From Hymenobacter aquaticus (GTDB lineage Bacteria > Bacteroidota > Bacteroidia > Cytophagales > Hymenobacteraceae): a stretch of DNA of 64,000 nt. The notes under the pieces were generated by a model. The model had not been told where the DNA came from, did no database searches, and saw nothing but the letters and a program-made list of their open reading frames with translations. Below are positions 38,475 through 46,275 of the stretch, in pieces. The stretch lies in contig NZ_SRLC01000002.1 in the NCBI RefSeq assembly GCF_004765605.1, forward strand, positions 496,001-560,000. Reading direction: 5' to 3'. Made by a program: the position numbers and the translations under genes. Within the stretch, counting starts at the first letter, position 1; every line of letters starts with the position of its first letter.

Positions 38475-39881
38475 ATGAACCAATACGACGTTACCGTCAT
38501 CGGCTCCGGCCCCGGCGGATATGTAGCGGCCATTCGCTGCGCCCAGCTCGGCTTCAAGACGGCCCTGATTGAGAAGTACCCCACCCTGGGCGGCACCTGC
38601 CTCAACGTGGGCTGCATCCCCAGCAAGGCCCTGCTCGACTCGACCGAGCACTACCACAATGCCGCCCACACCTTCAAGGAGCACGGCATTGAGCTCAGCG
38701 ACCTGCAGATCAACATGAACCAGCTCATCGACCGCAAAAACGGGGTGGTGAAGGCCAATACCGACGGCATCCAGTTCTTGATGAAGAAGAACAAGATTGA
38801 GGTGCTGCGCGGCGTGGGCTCGTTCGTCGATAAAAACCACATCAAGATTACGCCCACCGAGGGCGGCGAGGAGCAGCAGATTGAGACCAAGCACGTCATC
38901 ATCGCCACCGGCTCCAAGCCCACGGTGCTGCCCTTCATTGCCCAAGACAAGGAGCGCATCATCACCTCCACCGAGGCCCTGAACATCCGCGAGGTGCCCA
39001 AGCACATGATTGTCATCGGCGGCGGCGTTATCGGGCTGGAAATGGCTTCCGTGTATGCCCGCCTCGGCGCGAAAGTGTCGGTGGTGGAGTTCATGGATTC
39101 GCTGATTCCGACCATGGACCGCGCCCTGGGCAAAGAGCTCAAGCGCATCCTGGGCAAAATCGGCATCCAGTTCTTCATGAGCCATAAGGTGACCGGCGCT
39201 ACCCGCGAAGGAGATGCCGTAACCGTGACGGCCACCAACCCCAAGGGCGAGGAAGTGAAGTTCGAGGGCGACTACTGCCTGGTGGCCGTGGGCCGCTCGC
39301 CCTACACCGCCGGCCTCAACCTGGAAGCTGCCGGCATCGAAATGGAAGAGCGCGGCCGCATCAAGGTCGATGAGCACCTGCAAACCTCGGTGCCCGGCAT
39401 CTACGCCATCGGCGACGTGATTCGCGGGGCGATGCTGGCCCACAAGGCCGAGGAAGAAGGCGTGTTCGTGGCCGAAACCCTGGCCGGGCAGAAGCCCCAC
39501 GTCAACTACCTGCTGATTCCGGGCGTGGTCTACACCTGGCCCGAAGTGGCCGGCGTGGGCTACACCGAAGAGCAGCTCAAGGAGCAGGGCAAGGCCTACA
39601 AAACCGGCTCCTTCCCCTTCCGCGCCTCGGGCCGCGCCCGCGCCAGCATGGACCTCGACGGCTTCGTGAAAGTGCTGGCCGACAAGGAAACCGACGAAAT
39701 CCTGGGCGTCCACATGATCGGCCCCCGCATTGCCGACCTCATTGCCGAAGCCGTAACGGCCATGGAGTTCCGCGCCTCGGCCGAGGACGTGGCCCGCATG
39801 AGCCACGCCCACCCCACCTACGCCGAAGCCATGAAGGAAGCCTGCCTCGCCGCCACCGAGAACCGGGCCATCCACATGTAA
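38475..39881 (+). CDS. lpdA: Dihydrolipoyl dehydrogenase (E3)
   Basis: LpdA is the FAD/NAD flavoprotein that reoxidises lipoyl groups of 2-oxoacid dehydrogenases and the glycine cleavage H protein. The N-terminal FAD motif is [18 protein letters not shown]. The redox disulfide is Cys42-x4-Cys47 ([16 protein letters not shown]). The NAD-binding motif is [19 protein letters not shown]. The C-terminal active site includes [10 protein letters not shown], with its catalytic His-Pro-Thr. The length of 468 is normal. It is a single gene with its own promoter and terminator, separate from sucAB and gcvP, so it could serve several complexes. Confidence 0.97.
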   Translation: MNQYDVTVIGSGPGGYVAAIRCAQLGFKTALIEKYPTLGGTCLNVGCIPSKALLDSTEHYHNAAHTFKEHGIELSDLQINMNQLIDRKNGVVKANTDGIQFLMKKNKIEVLRGVGSFVDKNHIKITPTEGGEEQQIETKHVIIATGSKPTVLPFIAQDKERIITSTEALNIREVPKHMIVIGGGVIGLEMASVYARLGAKVSVVEFMDSLIPTMDRALGKELKRILGKIGIQFFMSHKVTGATREGDAVTVTATNPKGEEVKFEGDYCLVAVGRSPYTAGLNLEAAGIEMEERGRIKVDEHLQTSVPGIYAIGDVIRGAMLAHKAEEEGVFVAETLAGQKPHVNYLLIPGVVYTWPEVAGVGYTEEQLKEQGKAYKTGSFPFRASGRARASMDLDGFVKVLADKETDEILGVHMIGPRIADLIAEAVTAMEFRASAEDVARMSHAHPTYAEAMKEACLAATENRAIHM

Positions 39882-39909
39882 TAAAGCGGCTCGGAACGAC
39901 ACCCAGAAC

Positions 39910-40020
39910 GTCATTCCGAACAACCCAGCACGTCATTCCGAGCGTAGCCGAGGAATCTCGCGTGCTGACGTTGCCACAGCATATGTCATGCTGAGCCCCG
40001 CGAAGCATCTCTACCGCAGT
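39910..40020. repeat. Repeat family D, clustered copies
   Basis: This holds GTCATTCCGA-type units: a partial one at 39910, a full one at 39931-39970 (GTCATTCCGAGC...GAGGAATCTC...CGTGCTGACG), and a variant at 39985-40018 (GTCATGCTGAG...GAAGCATCTC). Related units occur at 47170-47226, 50970-51007 and 51166-51194. The units begin GTCAT and end ATCTC. Confidence 0.8.
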
Positions 40021-40035
40021 GGTACTCCACCATAG

Positions 40036-40077
40036 AAAAGCGGCTGAACCTCCCCCCGGAGATTCAGCCGCTTTTTT
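40036..40077. terminator. Bidirectional terminator, lpdA / lipoprotein
   Basis: AAAAGCGGCTGAA and its complement flank a 14-base loop, with T6 following; it serves lpdA and the convergent lipoprotein gene. Confidence 0.88.
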
Positions 40078-40118
40078 GTGGCTGGGGCCTGGCTCACACG
40101 GCGAGCCGGCCAGCGGGC

Positions 40119-40610
40119 TTACAGCGTAAAGTCGATGGTAACGGCCTGCTCGCCCTCGGCCGTGAAGCTGGTCTTGTTGTTGAACACCACCTTCTTCACT
40201 TCCTTGCCATCCACCTCGATGGCGGCTTCGACCAGGGCATTGTTGCTCAACCGAATGGTATTATTGGTCCGCACCTTCGAGCAGCCGATGGTGAGCGATA
40301 CTTTGTCGCCGGGGCGGACTACCGCGTCCAGGGGGCGGTCGGCGTAGGCGGCCGAGTTCCAGCCGGTGCTGAATTTCTCGGTGGAAGCGGTGCTGGTGCC
40401 GCCCTGGGGCATTTCGCGAATGGTGATGTAGCCGCCCACGTCAATCTTTTCGTCGGTGGGGGTAGCCAGGCCGTAGGCCGAATACTGCACGTGCACCTCG
40501 TGCTTGGGAGCCGGCGCGGCGTCTTCTTTCTTGTCGCCGCAGCCGGTGAAGGTCAGCGTCGCCAGCGATACGCCAGCCAGGAAGGGAAATAGGGTAGTAC
40601 GTTTGGTCAT
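40119..40610 (-). CDS. Lipoprotein, unknown function
   Basis: This encodes 163 residues. The signal (MTKRTTLFPFLAGVSLATLTFTGC) gives lipidation at about Cys24. The mature part is beta-rich (HEVHVQYSAYGLATPTDEKIDVGG, VSLTIGCSKVRTNNTIRLS, VDGKEVKKVVFNNKTSFT, VTIDFTL), a probable beta-sandwich. The Met at 40610 is used. It is convergent with lpdA. I recognise no family. Confidence 0.75.
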   Translation of the reverse strand: MTKRTTLFPFLAGVSLATLTFTGCGDKKEDAAPAPKHEVHVQYSAYGLATPTDEKIDVGGYITIREMPQGGTSTASTEKFSTGWNSAAYADRPLDAVVRPGDKVSLTIGCSKVRTNNTIRLSNNALVEAAIEVDGKEVKKVVFNNKTSFTAEGEQAVTIDFTL

Positions 40611-40720
40611 AAAGAACAATAGGTTTGGCGTAAAAGTAGAGCGCCCACCCCGTTTTTCCGCCCCCGCACCCCCGGCTAGTCGTGGGGCCAGCCGCCTGTA
40701 ATTCTTGGCCGCACGGCCGT

Positions 40721-40772
40721 AACGCCACAGCGGCTGGAGCTTGGAGAAGCTTCAGCCGCTGTGGCGTTTTTT
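40721..40772. terminator. Long hairpin at the edge of the ABC-3C island
   Basis: AACGCCACAGCGGCTG pairs with its complement and the stem extends to about 20 base pairs with one mismatch, followed by T6. It overlaps the 3' end of the DUF2326 gene and marks the boundary between GC-rich and AT-rich DNA. Confidence 0.88.
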
Positions 40773-42462
40773 AAATCCCAAAAAGCTTATCACCCTGAGA
40801 AAGAGACAAAACTTTGTAGTCTTCAGGGTTTAAGTCAGGAGGAAGTTTATCCCTCAAGACAGGAACAATGAACTGTATGTTAGATTTACTCACTACATCC
40901 GCAATCAGAGTAAGTTGATTGTCATGTATATTTTCTATCTGGTCATGTAAAATGAAATGCGCACAAGGGATTTCGTGCTCGTCACAAAATTGAATGTATG
41001 CTATGTCAAATGCAGCAATCTGTCCCTTCTTTTTTCCAGTTCCAAGCCCACCCACTGATCCTATTTTAAGCTCATAGGCTCTTTCTGTTTTGTTTTGACT
41101 TAAAATGAATTGCTCGCCGTAAAGTTTTTCTGATACTTTTGAGAAGAATTTGTTAAATTCAATTATGCTTTTTTCTAAATCTATTTCGAAAGATGCAATT
41201 CCATTATTTATATTTGTCAAGCTTTTTTCTATCTCCTCGAGTTTTTCCGTTGATTCATTCCATTGTCTTAATTGCTCTTCGTATTTTCCTTTTTGCTCAT
41301 ACTTTCTGTTTAACGATTGAATGATGTTCTCTAGCTCTTCAATTGCGCCTAGTTTAATAAGCTTTTGAGAAATATTTCTTTCGTCGTTTACATGTGATTG
41401 TAAAAGTTCATTAGCTGTTACGATGTCCTGTTCAAGTTTGGGAATTTCAGAGCTTATATATTTTACTTTTTCGTTAAGCATCTTGTTGTGAAATTCTAGC
41501 ATATCTTCAAACGTGGCTTGCATTTTAGGAATGAATGCGTTAGCCGTCTTATACAATTCTTGAAGCTGTTTGATATTAATGTCTGCGTATTCTTTCTCGA
41601 TTTCATCTTTTGCCTCAAGGATTATTTCTCTCCTTAAGTTGAGTCTGCCTAATTCTGTTGACAATCTATTTATGTCAGATTTTAATGCGTTTAAAGTGTT
41701 AAGGTCGTTTTGATAGTCTTCATTAATACTGAAGTTTGTTTTTAGAGTATTTAACTCATCTATATCTCTATTAATTACAGATAGGGCCTGTATAATCTGT
41801 GAGTGGGATGTTTCTTTGCGTAGTTTCTTTAGTATAGCCTCTTCAGTTGTTTTCTGGTGTTGAAGCTTCTGTTTTTTGTTGGCCGTGTTCGTGTCAATAC
41901 CAAGCCAGAAAAGGTATAGGGCCTCATATTCCTCTGATTTAGTAGTCACATGTAGTACTTTTACAGTATTATCAAGTCGGCTTTTCTCATAACGAATATT
42001 TTTAGCAATTATCTGCCGAAAAGTTGGTTTTTCAGAACCGGAATGAAATATAAGTGCCTTGAGTTTTTCTAAAAAATCTTTGTCGCTATAAATATCTCCA
42101 TTGATTTCTTGTATTTTTTCTGAGCGTTTTAAGAAATTTTTCTTGACTGTTATTTCCTGACTGTCATGTTTGGCTAAGTCCTGCTTTAGAACTAAGGTAA
42201 TCATGATATTATTTTCTTTCAAATATGTCTCTATTTCAACATTGCTTTTTTCTTTAAATTCTGAATCGTTGTAAATGTTCTTTCCGTCTCCGCCAAGGCA
42301 GAAGTCAATTAGTTTTAAAACGGTTGTCTTGCCAACATTATTTCCAGACTGCTGTAAGGCATCAGTTGGTGTTTCATCTATAATAAGGTTAAGCCCTTTG
42401 TGAAAAAGGATTTCCCTTACTACTTTGGCATCGTTTTCTATTTTGAGTGTCTTTAAAAACAT
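40771..42462 (-). CDS. ABC-3C system ATPase, DUF2326 protein
   Basis: This encodes 563 residues, an SMC/RecN-like ABC ATPase of the ABC-three-component family. The Walker A region is SGNNVGKTTVLK at residues 39-50. A long coiled coil lies in the middle (about 190-460). The C-terminal part has GGLGTGKKKGQIAAFDIAYI, then HFILHDQIEN, where Asp507 would be the Walker B Asp. That block matches DUF2326. Such ATPases act with a small middle component and a C-terminal effector. The gene is AT-rich, unlike its neighbours, and overlaps the upstream gene by ten bases. Defence against phage or plasmids is the published inference for the family; it is not shown here. Confidence 0.9.
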   Translation of the reverse strand: MFLKTLKIENDAKVVREILFHKGLNLIIDETPTDALQQSGNNVGKTTVLKLIDFCLGGDGKNIYNDSEFKEKSNVEIETYLKENNIMITLVLKQDLAKHDSQEITVKKNFLKRSEKIQEINGDIYSDKDFLEKLKALIFHSGSEKPTFRQIIAKNIRYEKSRLDNTVKVLHVTTKSEEYEALYLFWLGIDTNTANKKQKLQHQKTTEEAILKKLRKETSHSQIIQALSVINRDIDELNTLKTNFSINEDYQNDLNTLNALKSDINRLSTELGRLNLRREIILEAKDEIEKEYADINIKQLQELYKTANAFIPKMQATFEDMLEFHNKMLNEKVKYISSEIPKLEQDIVTANELLQSHVNDERNISQKLIKLGAIEELENIIQSLNRKYEQKGKYEEQLRQWNESTEKLEEIEKSLTNINNGIASFEIDLEKSIIEFNKFFSKVSEKLYGEQFILSQNKTERAYELKIGSVGGLGTGKKKGQIAAFDIAYIQFCDEHEIPCAHFILHDQIENIHDNQLTLIADVVSKSNIQFIVPVLRDKLPPDLNPEDYKVLSLSQGDKLFGI

Positions 42463-42686
42463 TTTTTTATTGAGCCAGATGACGTTAGTTTGATTAAGCC
42501 CAAAAGGAATAACCAGTCCAGTGTGAAGACAAATGATTGTAATGATATTTCAAAATCGTTTTTAGATTTTGTAAATAAATCAAAAAAATCGACCTCATTA
42601 TCATTTGTATCTCTTAGTATATTAAGAATAAATGCTCCATAAAAATAAAGGCTATTCTTAGGATTTGTGTCTTTGGGAAGGAGCAT
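42453..42686 (-). CDS. ABC-3C middle component, MC6-like
   Basis: This encodes 77 residues. The start MLLPKDTNPKNSLYFYGAFIL and the later FVFTLDWLFLLGLIKLTSSG fit the small winged-helix-like middle components of ABC-3C systems, type 6, where L-x-P-x-x-x-x-N-P-K/D and LDWLYLLGLI are recurring. It begins one base after the stop codon of the effector-like gene, and its end overlaps the ATPase start by ten bases. It probably links the ATPase and the effector. The subfamily number is from memory. Confidence 0.75.
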   Translation of the reverse strand: MLLPKDTNPKNSLYFYGAFILNILRDTNDNEVDFFDLFTKSKNDFEISLQSFVFTLDWLFLLGLIKLTSSGSIKKCF

Positions 42687-42687
42687 G

Positions 42688-43242
42688 TCATGAGGGTTCT
42701 TCGAGTATTTTACATCTCATAAAGGCATCAATCATAATTACCAATAATGAAACGTTTATTATTTCAAAAGGTTCAGTTATATTTGAACTTTTGCTTATTT
42801 CATTTAGTAATCTTTTTTCTACTTCGGAAAAAATATTATCGGCGTTTAATTGAATTACCTCTAATTCATTTATTTCAGGATTTGCATTAGTAAAGTCTCC
42901 CTTTACTTTTAAATAGTGTTGTTTTATATTGGCTAAGGTAAAATATGTCATACTTGTGTTTTGTTGATCATGCTCTTTGTATATTGCTGAAAGCTTGCCA
43001 ACGAATAAGCCATATTCATCTATTATTGGTTTGTATTTTTTTACATGGTTATACTTTATTTTATTTGCTATATCAAAGGGTTCGTTTTCTTGCGTGGCAG
43101 GATTGTTGTCTGCAAGCCTTTTTCCAAGTATGTTGATTAGCTTAGAAAGATTGCTGGTGATATTTCTGCTTTCCTTAAGGATGTTGATATCACCTAATGC
43201 CGCATAATTATCCCCAAGCCCTGTGTTAGTTTGATTAATCAT
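42688..43242 (-). CDS. Probable ABC-3C third component / effector
   Basis: This encodes 184 residues. The N-terminus is a Gly/Asn/Asp-rich segment (TGLGDNYAALGDINIL, residues 6-21). The rest is helical (SNLSKLINILGKRLADN, YKPIIDEYGLFVGKLSAIYKE, IFSEVEKRLLNEISKSS) with a hydrophobic C-terminal stretch (INVSLLVIMIDAFMRCKILEEP) typical of ABC-3C C-terminal domains, which dock on the middle component. The effector activity is not visible. The gene starts within the last codons of the small membrane protein gene (ATGA overlap), and its leader motif is shared with that protein. Confidence 0.65.
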   Translation of the reverse strand: MINQTNTGLGDNYAALGDINILKESRNITSNLSKLINILGKRLADNNPATQENEPFDIANKIKYNHVKKYKPIIDEYGLFVGKLSAIYKEHDQQNTSMTYFTLANIKQHYLKVKGDFTNANPEINELEVIQLNADNIFSEVEKRLLNEISKSSNITEPFEIINVSLLVIMIDAFMRCKILEEPS

Positions 43243-43451
43243 TTTCCGACATTAATATCTCTCCCTGAAGCATAGTTACTTCCAGAACCGGAACTGGTCT
43301 GTTGATTCGCTCGTGCGTTTTGCCCAACAGTTTGAGTAGATGTGTTAATCTTTTTCTTTAAATCGTTGTTTTTCAATAATTGCAGAATATTTACAACTAA
43401 AGATATAACGGCAATAGCCCAACCGGAGTACTTCAGAAATTCTTCGCTCAT
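43239..43451 (-). CDS. Small membrane protein of the ABC-3C operon
   Basis: This encodes 70 residues. One N-terminal membrane helix (GWAIAVISLVVNILQLL, about 10-26) is followed by a short basic segment (KNNDLKKK), then a polar tail ending SGSGSNYASGRDINVGK. The tail motif matches the N-terminal motif of the next gene (GLGDNYAALGDINI), suggesting that the two proteins interact or form the same kind of structure. It is the first gene of the operon, with its promoter at 43480-43487 and a four-base overlap with the next gene. This gene is not part of the usual three-gene description. Function is unknown. Confidence 0.7.
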   Translation of the reverse strand: MSEEFLKYSGWAIAVISLVVNILQLLKNNDLKKKINTSTQTVGQNARANQQTSSGSGSNYASGRDINVGK

Positions 43452-43479
43452 TGTCTGGTTTGTATTATGGTGTCTTGTT

Positions 43480-43487
43480 CAAAGATA
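43480..43487 (-). promoter_or_regulatory. Promoter -7 element of ABC-3C operon
   Basis: On the minus strand the sequence reads TATCTTTG, an exact match to TAnnTTTG, 29 bases upstream of the first start codon at 43451. Confidence 0.65.
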
Positions 43488-43630
43488 TTAAAAGTTAGCC
43501 ATGAGCCTGATAAATCTATTGGCGGGTTTACCTTGTCTAATGCTCTTCTGGCTTGAGTAGCAGACAACTAATCTGTGCTTCTCCTAAAAGAGCCGCTCCC
43601 CCAACAAGCCCTAAGCGCCCTCCCCCACAG

Positions 43631-43762
43631 TCGCTCGGCTATGCCGAGTGACGCCTATGCTCCCGCAGCTATGCTGCGCGGGGCTGCGGGCGTTGAGGCA
43701 GCTCCTAAGCGGATTCGCGGCATAGCCGCTCAGGCATAGTCCTCACTCGGCATAGCCGAGCG
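43631..43762. repeat. Long-range inverted repeat with inner palindromes
   Basis: TCGCTCGGCTATGCCGAGTGA near 43631 reappears as its reverse complement (TCACTCGGCATAGCCGAGCGA) near 43742. Each copy contains the palindrome CTCGGC-TAT/ATA-GCCGAG. Between them are GCAGC-TAT-GCTGC and GCGGC-ATA-GCCGC, so four similar short hairpins lie inside one large one. Confidence 0.85.
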
Positions 43763-43798
43763 AGTGCCGCTAGGCTATTCCAAACGATCCTACACTCA

Positions 43799-43838
43799 GA
43801 GTGACACAATCGAAAAAAAAATATCGATTGTGTCACTC
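43799..43838. promoter_or_regulatory. Perfect inverted repeat, probable operator
   Basis: GAGTGACACAATCG and CGATTGTGTCACTC are perfect 14-base arms around a 12-base A-rich centre, 69 bases before the ATG of the HTH protein. The size suits an operator for a dimeric regulator, perhaps that same protein. Confidence 0.6.
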
Positions 43839-43906
43839 AATCAACAGACCGCTTACATTAGGTGCCAGGCGGCGGGGCAGGGGCTATTCTGCACGCGGCC
43901 AATCAG

Positions 43907-44527
43907 ATGCTGCGTACTCCTACTTCCTTTTCCGAAGGCACCACAGTGGAGGTGCGGCGGCACTTTGCCCTTAGTCAGGTGGAGCTGGGGCGGTGGCTGG
44001 GGGTGAGTGTTACCCAGGTGCGGGCCGTGGAAGCTGGGCGGCGCAACTTCTCGCCCTTGGCCGAAACCCGGCTGCGGCGGCTCTCCGACCTGTTGCCCCC
44101 GCGCGGACCGGCGTTGCCCGCGCCCGAGGCGTTGCCGCCTTTGCCCCCGCGGGTGGCCCGCACGACCAAGCAAGCGCGGGAAACCGAGCTGCTGCGGCGG
44201 CGGGTGCGGCGCTGCGAGCATCTGGCGCGCCAGCTGGCGTTTCAGCTCGAAACCCTGGACTTGCAGGATGCGGCCCTGCTGCGCCGCCGGCAGGGAGTGG
44301 CGGCCCTGCGCCTGGCGTTGGCTACCCCGCCCGCCGGGGCCGGCCCCGGCTACGACGCCGCCGGGGAAGAGGCCTGGCTGGTGCGTATTGAGGCCGATGT
44401 GGCGGCCCTGCCCCCTCGGCCGGGGCCGCTGGCGCGGGCCCACCTGGCGCTGCGGCAGCGGCTGCTGCTGGAAGAGGCGGCCGAGCTGCGCCGCCTGCTG
44501 GCCGCGCCGGTGGCGCAGGAAAAGTAG
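43907..44527 (+). CDS. HTH (XRE-like) protein with helical C-terminus
   Basis: This encodes 206 residues. The N-terminal helix-turn-helix (VRRHFALSQVELGRWLGVSVTQVRAVEAGRR, about residues 12-42) matches the Cro/C1-type pattern. A Pro-rich linker follows, then a long Arg/Leu/Glu helical region likely to form a coiled coil, without a known effector domain. ATG 43907 is used; a frame beginning at 43862 would read through part of the repeat. A perfect inverted repeat lies just upstream. It may be an autoregulated repressor. GC-rich, unlike the ABC-3C island next to it. Confidence 0.7.
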   Translation: MLRTPTSFSEGTTVEVRRHFALSQVELGRWLGVSVTQVRAVEAGRRNFSPLAETRLRRLSDLLPPRGPALPAPEALPPLPPRVARTTKQARETELLRRRVRRCEHLARQLAFQLETLDLQDAALLRRRQGVAALRLALATPPAGAGPGYDAAGEEAWLVRIEADVAALPPRPGPLARAHLALRQRLLLEEAAELRRLLAAPVAQEK

Positions 44528-44745
44528 CGAGGCGCATTCGCGGCTTCCGCTGTAGGCGCTTCGATGGTGGATGGCGGCGGGAGCCAGGTTGGGTGGGGCC
44601 GGCTATTCAACGATGCAGGCGCGAATCCGCGTCGCTGCCCGCCGGTGATTGGGTCGGGTAAATATTATATAGCCAGTCTATAATACAGGGAATAGGGCAG
44701 CGTTGCTTAGGAGTAATTACCTCTCATTTTTTAACCCCTTTTATT

Positions 44746-45165
44746 ATGGCCATTGATGTAAGATTGCTGCTCACCCGCGCCCAGTGCGACGCCGTGATTG
44801 CCGAATTGGAGAAGCGCATCCGGCGCCTCGGAAACAAAGAGTCGAACTATGATTATCAGGACGAGGTCGGCAGTGAGCGGGCTACCGAGCTGAACGATGA
44901 GCTGAAGGGCCTCAACGTGCGCATCGCCAACCACGATACCTACCTGGCCACCCTCACCGAAGGCAGCACCGAGTATGAGCGCACTTTCGACGAGCGCCGC
45001 AAGGACGACGACCGGCGCGGCGAGATTCTGGCCCAGCAGCGCAAGCGCGGCGCGACGAAAGTGGTGCTGGGCCAAAGTGCCCTGAAGGAAACCCAGAGCC
45101 GCACCACGTCCCTGGAAGAGGATAAAGCCGCCGTGGCGGCCCACCGCCTCACGCTGGCCGCTTAA
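44746..45165 (+). CDS. Coiled-coil protein, unknown function
   Basis: This encodes 139 residues, highly charged, with no signal. Long helices (CDAVIAELEKRIRRLGNK, ERATELNDELKGLNVRIA, ERRKDDDRRGEILAQQRKR) suggest a coiled-coil dimer. Its upstream region is AT-rich around 44655-44690. It is followed by a good terminator. I recognise no family; a stress or structural role would be guesswork. Confidence 0.7.
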   Translation: MAIDVRLLLTRAQCDAVIAELEKRIRRLGNKESNYDYQDEVGSERATELNDELKGLNVRIANHDTYLATLTEGSTEYERTFDERRKDDDRRGEILAQQRKRGATKVVLGQSALKETQSRTTSLEEDKAAVAAHRLTLAA

Positions 45166-45187
45166 AAGTCGGCGTAGGAAATAAGGA

Positions 45188-45224
45188 ACAGGGGCCGGAG
45201 CTGGCAGTAGCTTCGGCCCCTGTT
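45188..45224 (+). terminator. Terminator
   Basis: AACAGGGGCCGGAGCT pairs with AGCTTCGGCCCCTGTT with one mismatch, followed by a T-rich tail. Confidence 0.85.
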
Positions 45225-45279
45225 GTTATTCAGGGGTGGCGGCTTGCCGCCGTAGCGCTTACTTAGCTCCTGGCACCAA

Positions 45280-45377
45280 GTAGAGACGCAATATTTTGCG
45301 TCTCGTCGTTGAACGACTCGCGAGGGACCGGGAGACGATTTCGTGCAACGACGAGACGCAAAATATTGCGTCTCTAC
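45280..45377. repeat. Inverted repeat, family C, copy 1
   Basis: Perfect 31-base arms at 45280-45310 and 45347-45377, with unit GTAGAGACGC and GCGTCTC. A less perfect copy lies at 46109-46200, on the other side of the DHFR-like gene. Confidence 0.92.
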
Positions 45378-45405
45378 TGCTTCTTTAGCTAACTCAAACA
45401 GCGCC

Positions 45406-45981
45406 TTAGGCGGAAAGTGGGCCCACGTACCGGTAGGTGTTCAGGAGCACGCCGGTGGCGGTGGCCTGGGAGCTGACGAAGGCCAACTCGCGCGGGTCGA
45501 GGTGGTCGGCAAACAGGCGCTTGCCCCGGCCCAGCAGCACGGGGTACACCAGCAGCACCACTTCCTCGACCAGGCCCTCGGCCAGCAGCACCGAGGTGAG
45601 CGTGGAGCTGCCGCAGACCAGCAGGTCGGGGCCGTCGGTGGCGCGCAGGCGGCGGATAGCCGCTACCACGTCGGGGCCCAGCGCCTGGGCCGGCCCCCAG
45701 CCCAGGCTGTCGGGGTGGTGGGTGGCCACGTATTTGGTGGCCGCGTTTAGCCCGTTCGCCATCAGGCTGTCCCCGGCCTGGGGCCAGTAGCCGGCCCAGG
45801 TATCGTAGGTGCGGCGGCCCAGCAGCAGATCGTAGTGAGTGCCGTAGGCCTGCACCACGGCCGCCAGCCCGGCGGGGGTGCGGTAGGGAGCCGTCCAGTT
45901 GCCGTGCGCGAAGTCCTCGCCGTTTTCGTGCTGAATCACGCCGTCCAGGGAGATGTGCTCCATGATTCTGATCTTTCTCAT
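45406..45981 (-). CDS. RibD C-terminal / DHFR-like reductase 1
   Basis: This encodes 191 residues of the dihydrofolate-reductase family protein group (RibD C-terminal domain). The N-terminal MEHISLDGVIQ, the middle GTHYDLLLGRRTYDTWAGYW, and the C-terminal LLVCGSSTLTSVLLAEGLVEEVVLLVYPVLLGRGKRLF are the typical blocks, where G-G/C-G-S-S and P-V-L-L-G-x-G are family landmarks. These enzymes are presumed NADPH-dependent reductases with unknown substrates. The gene is flanked on both sides by family C inverted repeats. A second member is at 48678-49250. Confidence 0.88.
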   Translation of the reverse strand: MRKIRIMEHISLDGVIQHENGEDFAHGNWTAPYRTPAGLAAVVQAYGTHYDLLLGRRTYDTWAGYWPQAGDSLMANGLNAATKYVATHHPDSLGWGPAQALGPDVVAAIRRLRATDGPDLLVCGSSTLTSVLLAEGLVEEVVLLVYPVLLGRGKRLFADHLDPRELAFVSSQATATGVLLNTYRYVGPLSA

Positions 45982-46108
45982 GCGGGGGGCTGATGGTAGG
46001 ATAGTGGTAGGGCAAGATTACGGCGGCGGAGCCCGGCACGCCAGGGGCAATCCGGACAAATAGCGGGGCATTTGCGACGGGCGGCCGGTACGGGTGCCGC
46101 ATCGGGGT

Positions 46109-46200
46109 GTAGAGACGCGTATTCGCGTCTCCATCGTTGCTGAGGTTGTTACGGCGCGTTGCCGATCGTCCAACGACGAGACGCAAGGTTGCGTCTCTAC
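46109..46200. repeat. Inverted repeat, family C, copy 2
   Basis: The arms at about 46109-46139 and 46171-46200 begin and end with GTAGAGACGC and GCGTCTCTAC. They match imperfectly, as if older than copy 1. Confidence 0.8.
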
Positions 46201-46275
46201 ACGCCACCGGGTTGAATCTGGCGTGCTATGTAGATCTTTGGTAAGCCGAATGCCGGCCTTCGTTGTTGCCTTTGC

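Larger units (their letters stand above)
43452..43906. other. 455-base palindrome-rich region
   Basis: No gene is visible. It holds the ABC-3C promoter, a set of nested palindromes at 43631-43762, and an A-rich inverted repeat at 43799-43838 in front of the HTH gene. It marks the return from AT-rich to GC-rich DNA. Confidence 0.7.

Noticed and set aside
43764..44006. 80-codon frame overlapping the inverted repeat
   Set aside because: It covers the repeat and the start of the HTH gene in another frame and has no features.
44649..44682. Sigma-70-like promoter (TTGGGT...TATAAT)
   Set aside because: The spacing of about 24 bases is too long, and Bacteroidota normally use a TAnnTTTG element instead.
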